A stretch of 64,000 nt of DNA. Origin: Haemaphysalis longicornis (taxonomy: Eukaryota; Arthropoda; Arachnida; Ixodida; Ixodidae). Each line of letters opens with the position of its first letter. The first letter of the stretch is position 1. Positions 63,966 through 64,000 of this stretch are shown piece by piece. The position numbers and the translations under genes are program-made. The notes under the pieces were generated by a model. It had not been told where the DNA came from, ran no database searches, and saw only the letters and a list, made by a program, of their open reading frames with translations. The stretch spans positions 26,551,868 to 26,615,867 of the forward strand of contig CM023453.1 in the NCBI GenBank assembly GCA_013339765.2, read 5' to 3'.

Positions 63966-64000
63966 CTCTCTCTTGCTCGATCTCGCTCTCGCTCTCTCTC
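63886..64000. repeat. TA and CT microsatellite at window end
   Basis: Interrupted TA repeats to ~63960, then CTCTC-rich sequence running off the window edge. It mirrors the compound microsatellite before unit 1. Confidence 0.9.

Overview
The window looks like intergenic or intronic DNA from a large, repeat-rich arthropod genome. The best fit is an ixodid (hard) tick. That assignment is an inference from remembered features of tick genomes: RNase H-bearing LINE proteins, tRNA-derived SINEs, TTAA- and TA-flanked MITEs and very long simple repeats. No database was searched. No bacterial or phage gene organisation is present. Nearly every long open frame belongs to a transposable element, and only one stretch (50.2-52.8 kb, minus) looks like a non-transposon protein.

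Layout. 0-8 kb: a minisatellite, a SINE piece, a LINE with an unbroken 634-codon frame (2.6-4.5 kb, minus), further 5'-truncated LINE ends and a 42-copy TCTA microsatellite. 8.9-14.2 kb: a pogo/Tigger-like MITE, two TTAA-flanked MITEs (one carrying a SINE with a 14-bp target-site duplication) and a small inverted-repeat element enclosing a tRNA-like sequence. 14.8-19.9 kb: a nearly complete but dead LINE with gag-like ORF1 and EN/RT/RNase H ORF2. 20.1-24.2 kb: a terminal-inverted-repeat element holding a LINE tail, then LINE pieces. 22-38 kb: several same-orientation copies of an unrecognised ~2.5-kb unit with a decayed protein frame shared by three copies. LINE pieces abut several copies, and SINEs and MITEs are nested inside. 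37.9-49.9 kb: MITEs with CCAAT pentamer arrays, two LINE fragments, a 211-bp-arm inverted repeat, a TA-flanked foldback element and a SINE-like sequence. 50.2-52.8 kb: a Ser/Thr/Asn-rich frame with many N-glycosylation sequons, two compensating frame changes and an A-run just after AATAAA. 54.9-62.5 kb: LINE remnants and microsatellites. 62.6-63.9 kb: a 487-bp direct repeat and a ~375-bp-arm palindrome carrying three copies of a tRNA-like gene.

How the parts relate. The region is an insertion record: SINE inside MITE, MITE inside repeat inside the 2.5-kb unit, LINE tail inside a TIR element. LINE 3' ends repeatedly show AATAAA followed by short tandem repeats of differing sequence, which accounts for many of the microsatellites. 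The most novel items are the 2.5-kb unit family, the sequon-rich frame and the tRNA-like palindrome. Boundaries were read by eye and are approximate unless a target-site duplication is given.
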